Below are positions 8,445 through 16,413 of a stretch of 55,166 bases of DNA, piece by piece; within the stretch, counting starts at the first letter, position 1, and every line of letters starts with the position of its first letter. Both the position numbers and the translations under genes were made by a program. The stretch is from NCBI RefSeq assembly GCF_947039875.1, contig NZ_CAMRAN010000026.1:1-55166 (forward strand). The letters are read 5' to 3'. A model generated the notes under the pieces. It was given only the letters and a program-made list of their open reading frames with translations, had not been told where the DNA came from and searched no databases. The DNA is from an uncultured Photobacterium sp. (GTDB lineage: Bacteria; Pseudomonadota; Gammaproteobacteria; Enterobacterales; Vibrionaceae).

Positions 8445-9098
8445 ATGACCATTTTTTTTAATGAAATTTACAATGTAGTTAACAGCGGGTTAGTGGCTTT
8501 ACAAGAGGCACAAGCAACAGGTAAAGCACAGAAGAACCCTGTCAGTGAAAGTATTTTTTTGAGTGCTTGGGTAACAAAAGTGCTTAAACAACATAGTTTT
8601 GATCGCTGTGTAGTGAAAACATTGCAGGAATGGCAGCAACAATCACGAACCATGGGTAAAAATGCACAGTTAAAATTGCATTTTGAACGTTTAGCGGAAA
8701 CTTATGCTAAAGTCACTGATGAGCAAGGACAATCAATTGCGATTACATCAGCAGTAATGACAACGTTTTATACCGCGTTAGAGCAGCAAGATTGGCTAGT
8801 GACCAATGAATACGAAGTGAATCGTAAAGTGAGTCACCATACAGACGGTAAAGCATCATTAGTTGTTTGTTCAGCGCAATATGCAGCATCAATGAATGAT
8901 GAGGGTGAGTTAGTTAAACCTCTATCTTTGTACGTACGTGGTAATGTGCAGCAGTTTATTGATATAGCTTACCAACATGGAATTTTGTTGTTCAAAATTA
9001 CTGACTATAAGTCCAAAGTTAAATTTCATGGGGAATACATTATTTACCCATCAAATACAGGCACTCATTTGCCAGAGCTACCGACTCGATTACTATAA
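8445..9098 (+). CDS. DUF2913 family protein
   Basis: A 217-aa soluble protein without signal or TM segment. I recognise the DUF2913 pattern: ALQEAQATGKAQKNPVSES near 18-36, LVKPLSLYVRGN near 158-169, and KITDYKSKVKFHGEYIIYP near 185-203. The family seems restricted largely to vibrios and relatives and has no known function. It follows bcr by 45 bp on the same strand without an intervening terminator, so co-transcription with bcr is plausible. Confidence 0.72.
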   Translation: MTIFFNEIYNVVNSGLVALQEAQATGKAQKNPVSESIFLSAWVTKVLKQHSFDRCVVKTLQEWQQQSRTMGKNAQLKLHFERLAETYAKVTDEQGQSIAITSAVMTTFYTALEQQDWLVTNEYEVNRKVSHHTDGKASLVVCSAQYAASMNDEGELVKPLSLYVRGNVQQFIDIAYQHGILLFKITDYKSKVKFHGEYIIYPSNTGTHLPELPTRLL

Positions 9099-9118
9099 AC
9101 TAAATTAATTTTACCCCC

Positions 9119-9140
9119 TAAGCCGCATTATTGCGGCTTA
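9119..9140. terminator. Hairpin between convergent genes
   Basis: TAAGCCGCA (9119-9127) pairs with TGCGGCTTA (9132-9140) with a TTAT loop. Placed between two convergent genes. It lacks a proper T-run on either side, so termination is probable but not textbook. Confidence 0.5.
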
Positions 9141-9189
9141 GTTGTATGTGAGATAAACGAAAGAGGGGGTAAACATCGTTAGGTGGTTA

Positions 9190-10371
9190 TCATGATGGTT
9201 TTATTGAAGCTGTCTTATTAATGAAATGAAAGAGTGTCAGTGTTATCGCAAAGATGGCACAGACGATAAGTGTGATACCAAGATCGCCCATTATAGCGGC
9301 TTTATGTAAACCGGCTCCAATGACGAGATAATAAAATAACCCCAGTAATGCGCCAGCAGTGCCTAAATGATCACGGTAATTATTTAATGCGGTACTTAAT
9401 AAATTAGGTAAAGCTAAACCAAATGACAGTGATATAAAAATCATCGGTAAGAAAAACCAAATTGAGGTTTGTAATAGATAAACGCCAATACTACTTATGA
9501 GCAGTATGATAGATGCAATGGTGATGATAGTTTGTGACATGACGTGTCGACGCAGTAATTGTATATTAAGCATTGCGCCAAGGATTGAGCCTAACGCCAA
9601 TACAGCGCTGGTATAACCGAATAATTTAATGCTGATATGTAATTTTTCAAACATAAAAGGGGCAAGGCTATAATAGGAAAATAATGCAATGTTAAAAATG
9701 GCAACCATCAACATGATGTACCAAATGTGAAGATCTTTCAGCATTTTGGTGCCGATAAAGAACAAGCTATCTCGTTGGGTTTGGGTTGGTTTTGTTTCGG
9801 GTAATTGCAATAAGCTCCAGCAGAGTAAGCCACTGGTTAGTATTATCATGCCGATAAACACCCATTTATAGCCGCCATTAACGGTTAACCAACTGCCCGT
9901 TATCATGCCAATAATAGGGCTGATGCCAATGGATGTTCCAATAATAGAAAATACCCGTCCGAGCTCTGGACCTTGGTAACAATCACGAAGGATCGTTTGA
10001 GTACAGACTGAGCCCACCGCCGCTCCAAAGGCACAACAACCAAAGCCGATAAGAAGTAATGTAAATGTCGATGCGTATAAAGTGAAAACAGCAGAGCTGA
10101 TAAAAATAATGAGTCCAATCAGTGTCGAATAACGACGACCGATGATGTCACACATTCTACCCCAAAAAACGACCCCAATAGCAAAGGTGATAAAGAACAC
10201 CGACATGCCTTGGGCTGCCGTTGAACCCGTAATGTTAAAATGGGTTTTAATTGACGTTAATGCGGGGCTATACATGGTTTCGATGATTTGTGGAAACATT
10301 AATAATGTCACCGCTAACGGCATTGATATTTTATTAATATTGTTCTTCATATGATTTTTTATAAATTCCAT
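9190..10371 (-). CDS. Bcr/CflA-like MFS efflux transporter
   Basis: A 393-aa, about 12-TM major facilitator resembling the Bcr/CflA and NimT-type drug efflux pumps. TM1 is followed by QIIETMYSPALTSIKTHFNI, and motif A reads WGRMCDIIGRRYSTL near residues 69-83. The start is uncertain: ATG 10371 and ATG 10350 (MKNNINKIS) are both possible and neither has a good ribosome binding site. It is transcribed divergently from an AraC regulator 157 bp away, the usual arrangement of a local activator and its pump; regulation is inferred from this layout. Confidence 0.82.
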   Translation of the reverse strand: MEFIKNHMKNNINKISMPLAVTLLMFPQIIETMYSPALTSIKTHFNITGSTAAQGMSVFFITFAIGVVFWGRMCDIIGRRYSTLIGLIIFISSAVFTLYASTFTLLLIGFGCCAFGAAVGSVCTQTILRDCYQGPELGRVFSIIGTSIGISPIIGMITGSWLTVNGGYKWVFIGMIILTSGLLCWSLLQLPETKPTQTQRDSLFFIGTKMLKDLHIWYIMLMVAIFNIALFSYYSLAPFMFEKLHISIKLFGYTSAVLALGSILGAMLNIQLLRRHVMSQTIITIASIILLISSIGVYLLQTSIWFFLPMIFISLSFGLALPNLLSTALNNYRDHLGTAGALLGLFYYLVIGAGLHKAAIMGDLGITLIVCAIFAITLTLFHFINKTASIKPS

Positions 10372-10487
10372 GATGTTGTTCTAAAAATGTAAGCTAAACG
10401 ATTCTTTTTATTAATGCGTAGGATTGCTATCTTGAATATACGTATTGTTTCAACATGGTAATTATTATAAGGTGCTCATTTTTGAAC

Positions 10488-10501
10488 TTATATTAATATA
10501 A
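10488..10501. promoter_or_regulatory. AT palindrome in the divergent pump/AraC spacer
   Basis: TTATATTAATATAA is a perfect 14-bp palindrome about 40 bp before the AraC start. It could be an operator or simply AT-rich promoter DNA. Confidence 0.25.
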
Positions 10502-10540
10502 AGACTATATATATTAAATTAAGGACAGGTGACGTCAGTA

Positions 10541-11320
10541 ATGGCATATATTGAAGAAGGTCAACAATTTTGTCCCAATGACTTTGATGGTTTAGTTGTC
10601 GGTCTAGCGGCGAATGTTGGTGATCATAATTCTGGCGAGCATCGGCATGACAAAGATCAACTATTATTCTCACATCATGGTTGTATGATAATCACTCTTG
10701 AAGGGGTTAAGTGTGTATTGCCTCCTATGCGCGCAGCGTGGATCCCTGCAGGGATGTTGCATAATGCGCAGATGACCAATGTAACTCAGTATCGCTCGTT
10801 GTATTTTGATCTAGCTTTACAGCCACAACTAAGTCGTGAAATGAAGATTATTGATATTAATCCATTGATGGCGATACTGCTTGAAAGAATGTCAATGTGG
10901 CCGTTTGATAAACCCAATAATGAGCAATTAAACTCAGTTAACTTATTGATAGAAGAGTTGAATTCTGCCACTGAAAGTCATTTAAATCTGCCGTTACCTC
11001 GTGATGTTAGATTGGCTAAGTGGCTTGAAGGGATTAATTGTCCCGATTTTATTGCGCCGACGTTAGCTGATCTTAGTCTGTTAGTGGGGGCGAGCCAGAA
11101 AACCATTACCCGCATTTTTAATAAAGAAACAGCAATGCCATATCAGAGTTGGCGTCAACAATGGCGATTGTTAACCGCAATTGAATTATTATCGCAATAT
11201 CAGCGTATTACTGATATTTCATACCGTTTAGGTTTTGCGAATGATAGTGCTTTTATTAGTTTCTTTCGTCAAAAAACAGGATTCACGCCACTGAATTTTA
11301 TGCTTGAATTTAAATCGTAA
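10541..11320 (+). CDS. AraC family transcriptional regulator
   Basis: An AraC/XylS regulator of 259 aa with an N-terminal cupin-like sensor (HRHDKDQLLFSHHGCMIITLEG, then PPMRAAWIPAGMLHNAQM) and a C-terminal double helix-turn-helix (LADLSLLVGASQKTITRIFNKETAMPYQSWRQQWRL; then ITDISYRLGFANDSAFISFFRQKTGFTP). The layout and divergent efflux gene recall E. coli NimR/NimT. I prefer the ATG at 10541, with ACAGGTG about nine bases upstream, over the GTG at 10529, which would sit only four bases from AAGGA. It probably controls the divergent pump and itself. Confidence 0.88.
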   Translation: MAYIEEGQQFCPNDFDGLVVGLAANVGDHNSGEHRHDKDQLLFSHHGCMIITLEGVKCVLPPMRAAWIPAGMLHNAQMTNVTQYRSLYFDLALQPQLSREMKIIDINPLMAILLERMSMWPFDKPNNEQLNSVNLLIEELNSATESHLNLPLPRDVRLAKWLEGINCPDFIAPTLADLSLLVGASQKTITRIFNKETAMPYQSWRQQWRLLTAIELLSQYQRITDISYRLGFANDSAFISFFRQKTGFTPLNFMLEFKS

Positions 11321-11599
11321 TGTTTAATCACGCTATATTTTAATAGTAACAGCGGCAAGGTGAATATTTGCACCAATTGACTCATTTTTTTGCTAAAAAT
11401 TAACCCGAAATAAACATTTAAATAATCGACAATATTGTAGAATATATTCTACGCTAGACTCTCATCTTAGTATTTTTTAAGTTGAATATTGATGTTAATA
11501 AGTCATGATAGGCTTATTAATGACCGCAGTCATACTGATAGTATTGAGATAATAATTATTGTCACTGTGAAGAGGGATAACAGATTAATAGGGACATCT

Positions 11600-12766
11600 A
11601 TGCCTGTTTGTTGTACTGAACATCAGTCTACTCATATTTCTACACCTTTGATCTTATCGTTTGATGAGACATTGACTTTCTTTCCATTTGTACTGGAGTT
11701 TTACGATTGGCGAGACGGTTTGATTATGTATCGTGCTTATCGTGATGGACACCGTGAGTTATTAGAAGGCAGTTGTTCGTTTTATATCGAACATATTGAA
11801 TCACTGGCTGGTGGTAAAGCGTGGATTGAAAGTATTCCCGCAGTATTGGTTGATAAAGCCCGCGCTTATGCTGATTTGGGTGTGTATATGCTTAAGATGG
11901 CGGCAATGAGTGATAAAGCCCGCCATTTATTAGCCCAGCGTCCAATATTACTTTATCTGATGTGTGAACGTTATCCATTAGATCATGAACAAGTATTAGC
12001 TTTATGCGAACTAGGCCAACGTAAGATATTAGCTCATTTAGGCTTAGCATCGTGCCGTTCAGCGTTGCGTTTTATTGATCGTATCCAAAGTGATTTTTCC
12101 ACCCATTCTGTGGTGATTGTGATCCATCGTTTGCTCGATCCTGAAATGATGACATTTAAACTGTTTCGCCATTATTCAGTAATCACGACTTTAACGTTAC
12201 AAGTGTATTTACAGTGGCCAACATTGACAGGTACAAAGCTAGGTTTTTATTTAATTAAAGCGTCACCGCGAGAACGACTGCGGATTAATCAAATATTATC
12301 AGATGTGTTTCAGTTAGGTTATCGTGTGCTTGATGTTGATTCAGTGCGACGTATTCATGCTGTAACATCGTATGATGAGTTGAAAAAATTACATGATCGA
12401 TGGTTAATTGCACAAAAAACAGCAAAAGTTATACCAGATCCAAGTTGTGACAAGGAGTATGAGATTCCTTTTGATGGCAATAGTAATATTGTACCGATTC
12501 GAAATTATCAGCAGCTTGAGCTTGAAGGCATAGAACAAAATCACTATGTCGCTATTTACCATCATCGGATTATTAAAGGTGAGTATTTAGTGTATAAAAT
12601 GCATATGCCAGAACGTGTCACCATAGGGTTAAAGCGACACTATTTAGCTAATGGACGGGCGAGTGATATTTATACGGTTGATCAAATTCAAGCGCGTAAT
12701 AATCGTTTACCGTCGTATGAAACTTTAGAAACTGTGTATAGCTGGCTTGATAGCGTTAGAAAATAA
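11600..12766 (+). CDS. PcfJ-like domain protein
   Basis: A 388-aa soluble protein. The C-terminal third (about residues 280-385) matches the PcfJ-like pattern: an IP.....VPIRNYQQLELEGIEQNH opening, then YVAIYHHRIIKGEYLVYKMHMPERVTIGLKR, then QIQARNNRLPSYETLETVYSWL. Most relatives carry HCV after the first helix; here it is HYV, so the conserved Cys is lost. The N-terminal part (FYDWRDGLIMYRAYRDG...) is unrecognised. ATG 11600, preceded by AATAGGGAC, is preferred over TTG/ATG at 11489/11492, whose extra 37 residues look non-coding. PcfJ proteins occur on conjugative plasmids but function is unknown. Confidence 0.6.
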   Translation: MPVCCTEHQSTHISTPLILSFDETLTFFPFVLEFYDWRDGLIMYRAYRDGHRELLEGSCSFYIEHIESLAGGKAWIESIPAVLVDKARAYADLGVYMLKMAAMSDKARHLLAQRPILLYLMCERYPLDHEQVLALCELGQRKILAHLGLASCRSALRFIDRIQSDFSTHSVVIVIHRLLDPEMMTFKLFRHYSVITTLTLQVYLQWPTLTGTKLGFYLIKASPRERLRINQILSDVFQLGYRVLDVDSVRRIHAVTSYDELKKLHDRWLIAQKTAKVIPDPSCDKEYEIPFDGNSNIVPIRNYQQLELEGIEQNHYVAIYHHRIIKGEYLVYKMHMPERVTIGLKRHYLANGRASDIYTVDQIQARNNRLPSYETLETVYSWLDSVRK

Positions 12767-12801
12767 TGCCGAGATTATTGTCGGTATATTAAGGATAAAA
12801 T

Positions 12802-12840
12802 TTAAATCGCATATCATGTATTTATCAATATGCGATTTAA
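12802..12840. terminator. Hairpin between convergent genes
   Basis: TTAAATCGCATAT (12802-12814) pairs perfectly with ATATGCGATTTAA (12828-12840). A 13-bp stem between the PcfJ-like gene (+) and the M23 gene (-); probably a shared terminator although the T-run is poor. Confidence 0.55.
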
Positions 12841-12857
12841 GCTTTAGCCGTTAATTT

Positions 12858-13553
12858 TTAATCAAGATCGGATCGTTTAAGAATCAAATTAGGGTTAGGG
12901 CAGTTATTGCGGTAAAAATCTAATTCAATGGGATCAACAACGCCAATATAATCATCAGTGTTAGATCCCATATTCTCAATGATCTGTAAATGAAGATGCG
13001 GAGCCCAACCGCCATTTTCTGCTGTGGTGCCGATTGCCGTAAATTGTTGACCTGCATTTATAAGATCGCCAACCTGCAATTGTGTATGTGCGGCTTGGTG
13101 AAGATGACCATATAAAGTAAAAAAGGTTATTCCCTCAAGCTGGTGGCGTAAAATAATAGTGGGACCGTAATCACCTTCATTTTGATGATTAGCAATACTA
13201 TGGATTTTGCCATCAAGCGGCGCAAAGACAGGTGTTAAAGAGGGGACACCCAAATCGATTCCCATATGAACGGTACGATTTTTACTGTCACTAAAATTTT
13301 CTTTATCTTGATAAATTAGCCGTTGTTCTGCATAACGACCAATCACTATTTGTGCGTTCATTGCTGTTGACTGACGGGCTATTTCATCAGCAAAACTGTG
13401 ATTGGTGCTAACACTTTGCCAAAGCGCACTGGCAGGGGAAAGATCAACAATGAGTCCACGCCCAAATTGAAGTGGCTCTGGGATCACCGCATGAAACTGA
13501 TGAGCTTGAAGTGCGCTGGTTAATGGTGTCATGTATGTTGTCCTATTCATCAT
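12858..13553 (-). CDS. M23 (LytM) peptidase-fold protein without signal peptide
   Basis: A 231-aa protein with a complete M23 metal site: HxxxD at His96-Asp100 (HMGID), His150 in YGH, and HLH at 186-188. There is no signal peptide or TM segment, unusual for a murein hydrolase. The sequence around GPTIILRHQ, FFTLYGHLH, GGWAPHLHLQ and the ending CPNPNLIL recalls the M23 module inside large fused proteins that also carry an aminoglycoside-phosphotransferase-like kinase and a class III aminotransferase; here that module stands alone. It starts one base after the stop of the upstream MFS gene, so the two are translationally coupled. A cytoplasmic role tied to the transported compound is inference. 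Confidence 0.78.
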   Translation of the reverse strand: MMNRTTYMTPLTSALQAHQFHAVIPEPLQFGRGLIVDLSPASALWQSVSTNHSFADEIARQSTAMNAQIVIGRYAEQRLIYQDKENFSDSKNRTVHMGIDLGVPSLTPVFAPLDGKIHSIANHQNEGDYGPTIILRHQLEGITFFTLYGHLHQAAHTQLQVGDLINAGQQFTAIGTTAENGGWAPHLHLQIIENMGSNTDDYIGVVDPIELDFYRNNCPNPNLILKRSDLD

Positions 13554-13554
13554 C

Positions 13555-14790
13555 TTAATTAACCGCCGTAATGAGCGTTGCTGCCTTTTTAGGGACGATA
13601 ATCATCGCAATCACATAACCGATGGCGGCAATCGCTGTCGGTAGAATTAAATCAATATTGACAAATACACTGGTTAAATAGCCGCTTAATGTCCACGCAA
13701 GGCCTACCATTGCACTCGACATTGCCATAACCCAGCCTTGATCTGCTTCACTGGCTCTGTCTGATAACGCCGTAATGTAAAATGGAAATGCAATCGCCAC
13801 CATAATGGCGGTAAATATCATCGCAGCAATATGTGTATTAGGTGTAGGCGTTATTGCTAATAAAATCATACCAATCGCAGCAAATAGGGTCGTGATCCGC
13901 AATGCTGAAAGTACGCTAATACGCGTTAGAATGAGTCGAGGAAGCAGTAATAGCGAACAGATCATGACCACACCAATCGCCATCATAAAATATTGGTAGA
14001 AGCTGCTTTCTACACTAATGCCCCATTTCTGAGGGAAAATAAACGCGATATTTTGAAAGTATAAACTCCAACTAAACTGGCAAATAAAAACGATCGCTAA
14101 ACAAGCCAATAAGCCTAGTTGGCTACGTTTTAATGGGGCAACAAAAGAGAGTGGATTTTCATTGTGTAAGGTGACTTGCGGCGGTAACCGAACAAGATTT
14201 AGTAGTACTAAACAAAAGATAGCAATAATAAGACAAGCGTAAAATGGTGCTTGAGTGCCATAGGTTGCTGATAATTTACTGCCTAATGCCGGGCCAAATG
14301 ACATAGCGGCTGTCATTACGATCGCCACCATACTCATTAATGTCGCTTTGGTCTTGCCACGGCTATTATCAGCAAGAATCGCTTGTGCAATCGGCTGGCT
14401 AGCAGAGCCAAGGCTATTGATCATGTTACCTGCAAATAATAATGCAATAGATCCGATCACAATGGCATAGATTGGTATCGCAAAACCAATCGCAGTAATG
14501 ATCAAACATAAGACCATGGTTATTTTACGGCTAAAGCGATCAGCAAAACGAGCAATGAATGGGGTGAAAAACATGGAGATAAAGGGAGCGGCTGACATCA
14601 CCGTACCAAATAAAGTACGACGTTGTTCGATTGGCATGTTTTGGGCGATAGCAAGTGAGTGATCAGTTAAAAATAAACTCACATACGCTGGGATCGTAAT
14701 AAAAAAACCCGCAGATCCAAGGAAGATAATGCAATAGAGCGTAAATAAGGTGGTAGGTTTTAACGCCAAATGGTGAGTTGTCGTCGGCAT
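13555..14790 (-). CDS. MFS transporter (TetA/DHA1-like)
   Basis: A 411-aa protein with about 12 hydrophobic segments. MFS motif A-like sequence TPFIARFADRFSRKITMVL lies near residues 77-95, and GSASQPIAQAILADNSRG near 127-144 recalls drug and sugar efflux members. No substrate can be read. It is the first gene of a coupled pair with the M23 protein (stop TAA 13557-13555, next ATG 13553), suggesting one pathway. The pair has its own promoter region upstream of 14790. Confidence 0.82.
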   Translation of the reverse strand: MPTTTHHLALKPTTLFTLYCIIFLGSAGFFITIPAYVSLFLTDHSLAIAQNMPIEQRRTLFGTVMSAAPFISMFFTPFIARFADRFSRKITMVLCLIITAIGFAIPIYAIVIGSIALLFAGNMINSLGSASQPIAQAILADNSRGKTKATLMSMVAIVMTAAMSFGPALGSKLSATYGTQAPFYACLIIAIFCLVLLNLVRLPPQVTLHNENPLSFVAPLKRSQLGLLACLAIVFICQFSWSLYFQNIAFIFPQKWGISVESSFYQYFMMAIGVVMICSLLLLPRLILTRISVLSALRITTLFAAIGMILLAITPTPNTHIAAMIFTAIMVAIAFPFYITALSDRASEADQGWVMAMSSAMVGLAWTLSGYLTSVFVNIDLILPTAIAAIGYVIAMIIVPKKAATLITAVN

Positions 14791-14887
14791 GTGTTGTGAG
14801 ATCCTGACTGCGAGAATAATCGACTATTTTAATCAGGTATTACGATGAATCAAGTTATTACTGGTTCAGATATTAATAAATAAACAA

Positions 14888-14918
14888 CGCCTTGTGGGTA
14901 AAGACCAATCACAAGGCG
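14888..14918 (-). terminator. Hairpin after the 190-aa orphan gene
   Basis: CGCCTTGTG (14888-14896) pairs with CACAAGGCG (14910-14918). On the minus strand it follows the orphan gene's stop and leads into TTGTTTATTT, a moderate T-rich tail. Confidence 0.55.
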
Positions 14919-14944
14919 TATGTTTAAGCGACTAACGAGGAGGA

Positions 14945-15517
14945 TTACTGGTTAATAATAATCTCATTGTCCAAGTCTTTTAATGCCATTTTTTGAATGT
15001 TAATGCCAAACATCATCATGATTAGGCACCAGTTTAAGTAAGGTAATTTACCAGCACGTAAACTATCAGTGACGTTCTCTGGTTTCCAGTTAAATAATGC
15101 CGCGATATTTTCAGTGGTCATTTCTGCAAATAAACCGCTGTCGATCAATTTTGCGAACTGATCGCTAGTCGGGCAAACAAACGTATTTTGACTGCCAAAT
15201 GCAGAAGGCTTAAATAAGCGTAATACACGTTTGATTTCGTCAACTTCAATCACTTTACCATTGGTTGCGATGTTAGGTCGGCCAATCAGTGCGGCAATAA
15301 AACACCAGCAAGGGTAAGGAATTGAAGAAACATCTAATGGCTCTTTTTTATATTTAGCAGTCCAATTACAGATGTTTTTTTCTTGTAGACCCGTAGCTAA
15401 TGTAAGTTGCTTGGCATCATACCCATTATCTTTTAATAGGTTAATTGCTTCTGCGACTTCAGAAACCAAAGGTTTGCTCCAAGTTGCAAAAGGGGTAAAG
15501 ACATTTTCTCTAATCAA
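14945..15517 (-). CDS. Orphan protein with two similar helical halves
   Basis: I do not recognise this 190-aa protein. It appears internally duplicated: residues about 39-80 (LTLATGLQEKNICNWTAKY ... IPYPCWCFIAALIGR) resemble residues about 134-175 (IAALFNWKPENVTDSLRAG ... LPYLNWCLIMMMFGI). Each half looks like a phage-repressor-type helix-turn-helix followed by a W-C-containing helix, so a DNA-binding role is possible but unproven. No signal or TM segment. It is divergent from the nemR-like gene. The ATG at 15517 begins MIRENVFTPF; no strong ribosome binding site is seen. Confidence 0.6.
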   Translation of the reverse strand: MIRENVFTPFATWSKPLVSEVAEAINLLKDNGYDAKQLTLATGLQEKNICNWTAKYKKEPLDVSSIPYPCWCFIAALIGRPNIATNGKVIEVDEIKRVLRLFKPSAFGSQNTFVCPTSDQFAKLIDSGLFAEMTTENIAALFNWKPENVTDSLRAGKLPYLNWCLIMMMFGINIQKMALKDLDNEIIINQ

Positions 15518-15680
15518 AACGATATTCCAATTGACAGTGTAATACAGGTGTTTTGCTAATTGTTGATGATCATACGTGTTCAGCGCTGTATGTCTATTAA
15601 TATCCGTCGATATAAATAAGATAGAAACAAGTTATTCATTACCAGCGGCAACTGTACTATTTAAAATAATTAGGCCATAG

Positions 15681-15701
15681 GACTAGACGACTGGTCTAGT
15701 C
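15681..15701. promoter_or_regulatory. NemR-type operator 1
   Basis: GACTAGACGACTGGTCTAGTC, a 21-bp palindrome with one mismatched pair around the central C, 19 bp before the nemR-like start. The core TAGACGACTGGTCTA recurs at 16369-16383 in front of the reductase gene. Predicted autoregulatory site. Confidence 0.85.
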
Positions 15702-15718
15702 GCGTTTATAGTTATCAC

Positions 15719-16309
15719 ATGAAAACAAAAACAAACGATACACGTCAGCATATTTTAGATATTGGTTACCAACTTGTGGTCACCAAGGGATTCACGAATG
15801 TCGGCCTGTCTGAAATTTTAAAAACAGCAGCGGTACCAAAAGGTTCTTTTTATCATTATTTCAAGTCAAAAGAACAATTTGGTGAGGCGTTAATTCAACA
15901 CTATTTTGAGCAGTATTTAGAACACGTTAGCGCAATTTTAGAGCAAGGCACTGGAACGGGCTTTGAGCGTGTAACTGATTATTTCTCACGTTGGTTAATT
16001 ATTGATAATGGCACCTGTAATGCCAATAAATGTGTGGTGGTTAAGCTCAGTGCTGAAGTCTCTGATTTGTCTGAACCGATGCGCGAGGCCTTAAAAAAAG
16101 GGGCTTACAGCATTGTGAATTTAATTGCGTCATGCATTGATGATGGTATTAAAGATGGTTCAATTACGGTAACAGACAGTCAATTAACGGCTCAGACATT
16201 ATATCAATTATGGCTTGGAGCGAGTTTGTTTTATAAACTGAGCCAAGACGTCACAGTATTACAGCAAGCGTTAGTAACAACGAAAGCTCAGCTACAACCC
16301 GTGGTTTAG
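15719..16309 (+). CDS. nemR: NemR-like TetR family electrophile/chlorine sensor
   Basis: A 196-aa TetR repressor closely resembling E. coli NemR: DNA-binding helices with GLSEILKTAAVPKGSFYHYFKSKEQFG at 29-55, and the C-terminal sensor with KCVVVKLSAEVSDLSEPMREALKKGA. Cys105 aligns with NemR Cys106, and Lys173 in WLGASLFYKLS with NemR Lys175, the pair reported to form a reversible sulfenamide on exposure to bleach. NemR is derepressed by quinones, aldehydes and reactive chlorine. Two near-identical palindromes flank the gene, one in its own promoter and one before the reductase-GST operon, so it probably represses both. Confidence 0.87.
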   Translation: MKTKTNDTRQHILDIGYQLVVTKGFTNVGLSEILKTAAVPKGSFYHYFKSKEQFGEALIQHYFEQYLEHVSAILEQGTGTGFERVTDYFSRWLIIDNGTCNANKCVVVKLSAEVSDLSEPMREALKKGAYSIVNLIASCIDDGIKDGSITVTDSQLTAQTLYQLWLGASLFYKLSQDVTVLQQALVTTKAQLQPVV

Positions 16310-16328
16310 TGACGGTTACTTATTAATT

Positions 16329-16356
16329 ATCCCATTATTTTATGATGGGATTTTTT
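16329..16356 (+). terminator. Intrinsic terminator after nemR
   Basis: ATCCCAT (16329-16335) pairs with ATGGGAT (16345-16351) and runs into six T residues. It separates nemR from the operator-controlled reductase gene. Confidence 0.75.
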
Positions 16357-16368
16357 AAAACTCCGCAC

Positions 16369-16383
16369 TAGACGACTGGTCTA
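16369..16383. promoter_or_regulatory. NemR-type operator 2
   Basis: TAGACGACTGGTCTA, identical over 15 bases to the core of operator 1, placed 31 bp before the reductase start, where it would overlap the promoter. Predicts repression of the reductase-GST operon by the adjacent TetR protein. Confidence 0.85.
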
Positions 16384-16413
16384 ATATTTAATAAAAAAGA
16401 AAAGGATAGCTCA

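Noticed and set aside
14888..14918. Hairpin after the 190-aa gene as a riboswitch
   Set aside because: A simple 9-bp stem at a gene end; termination explains it.
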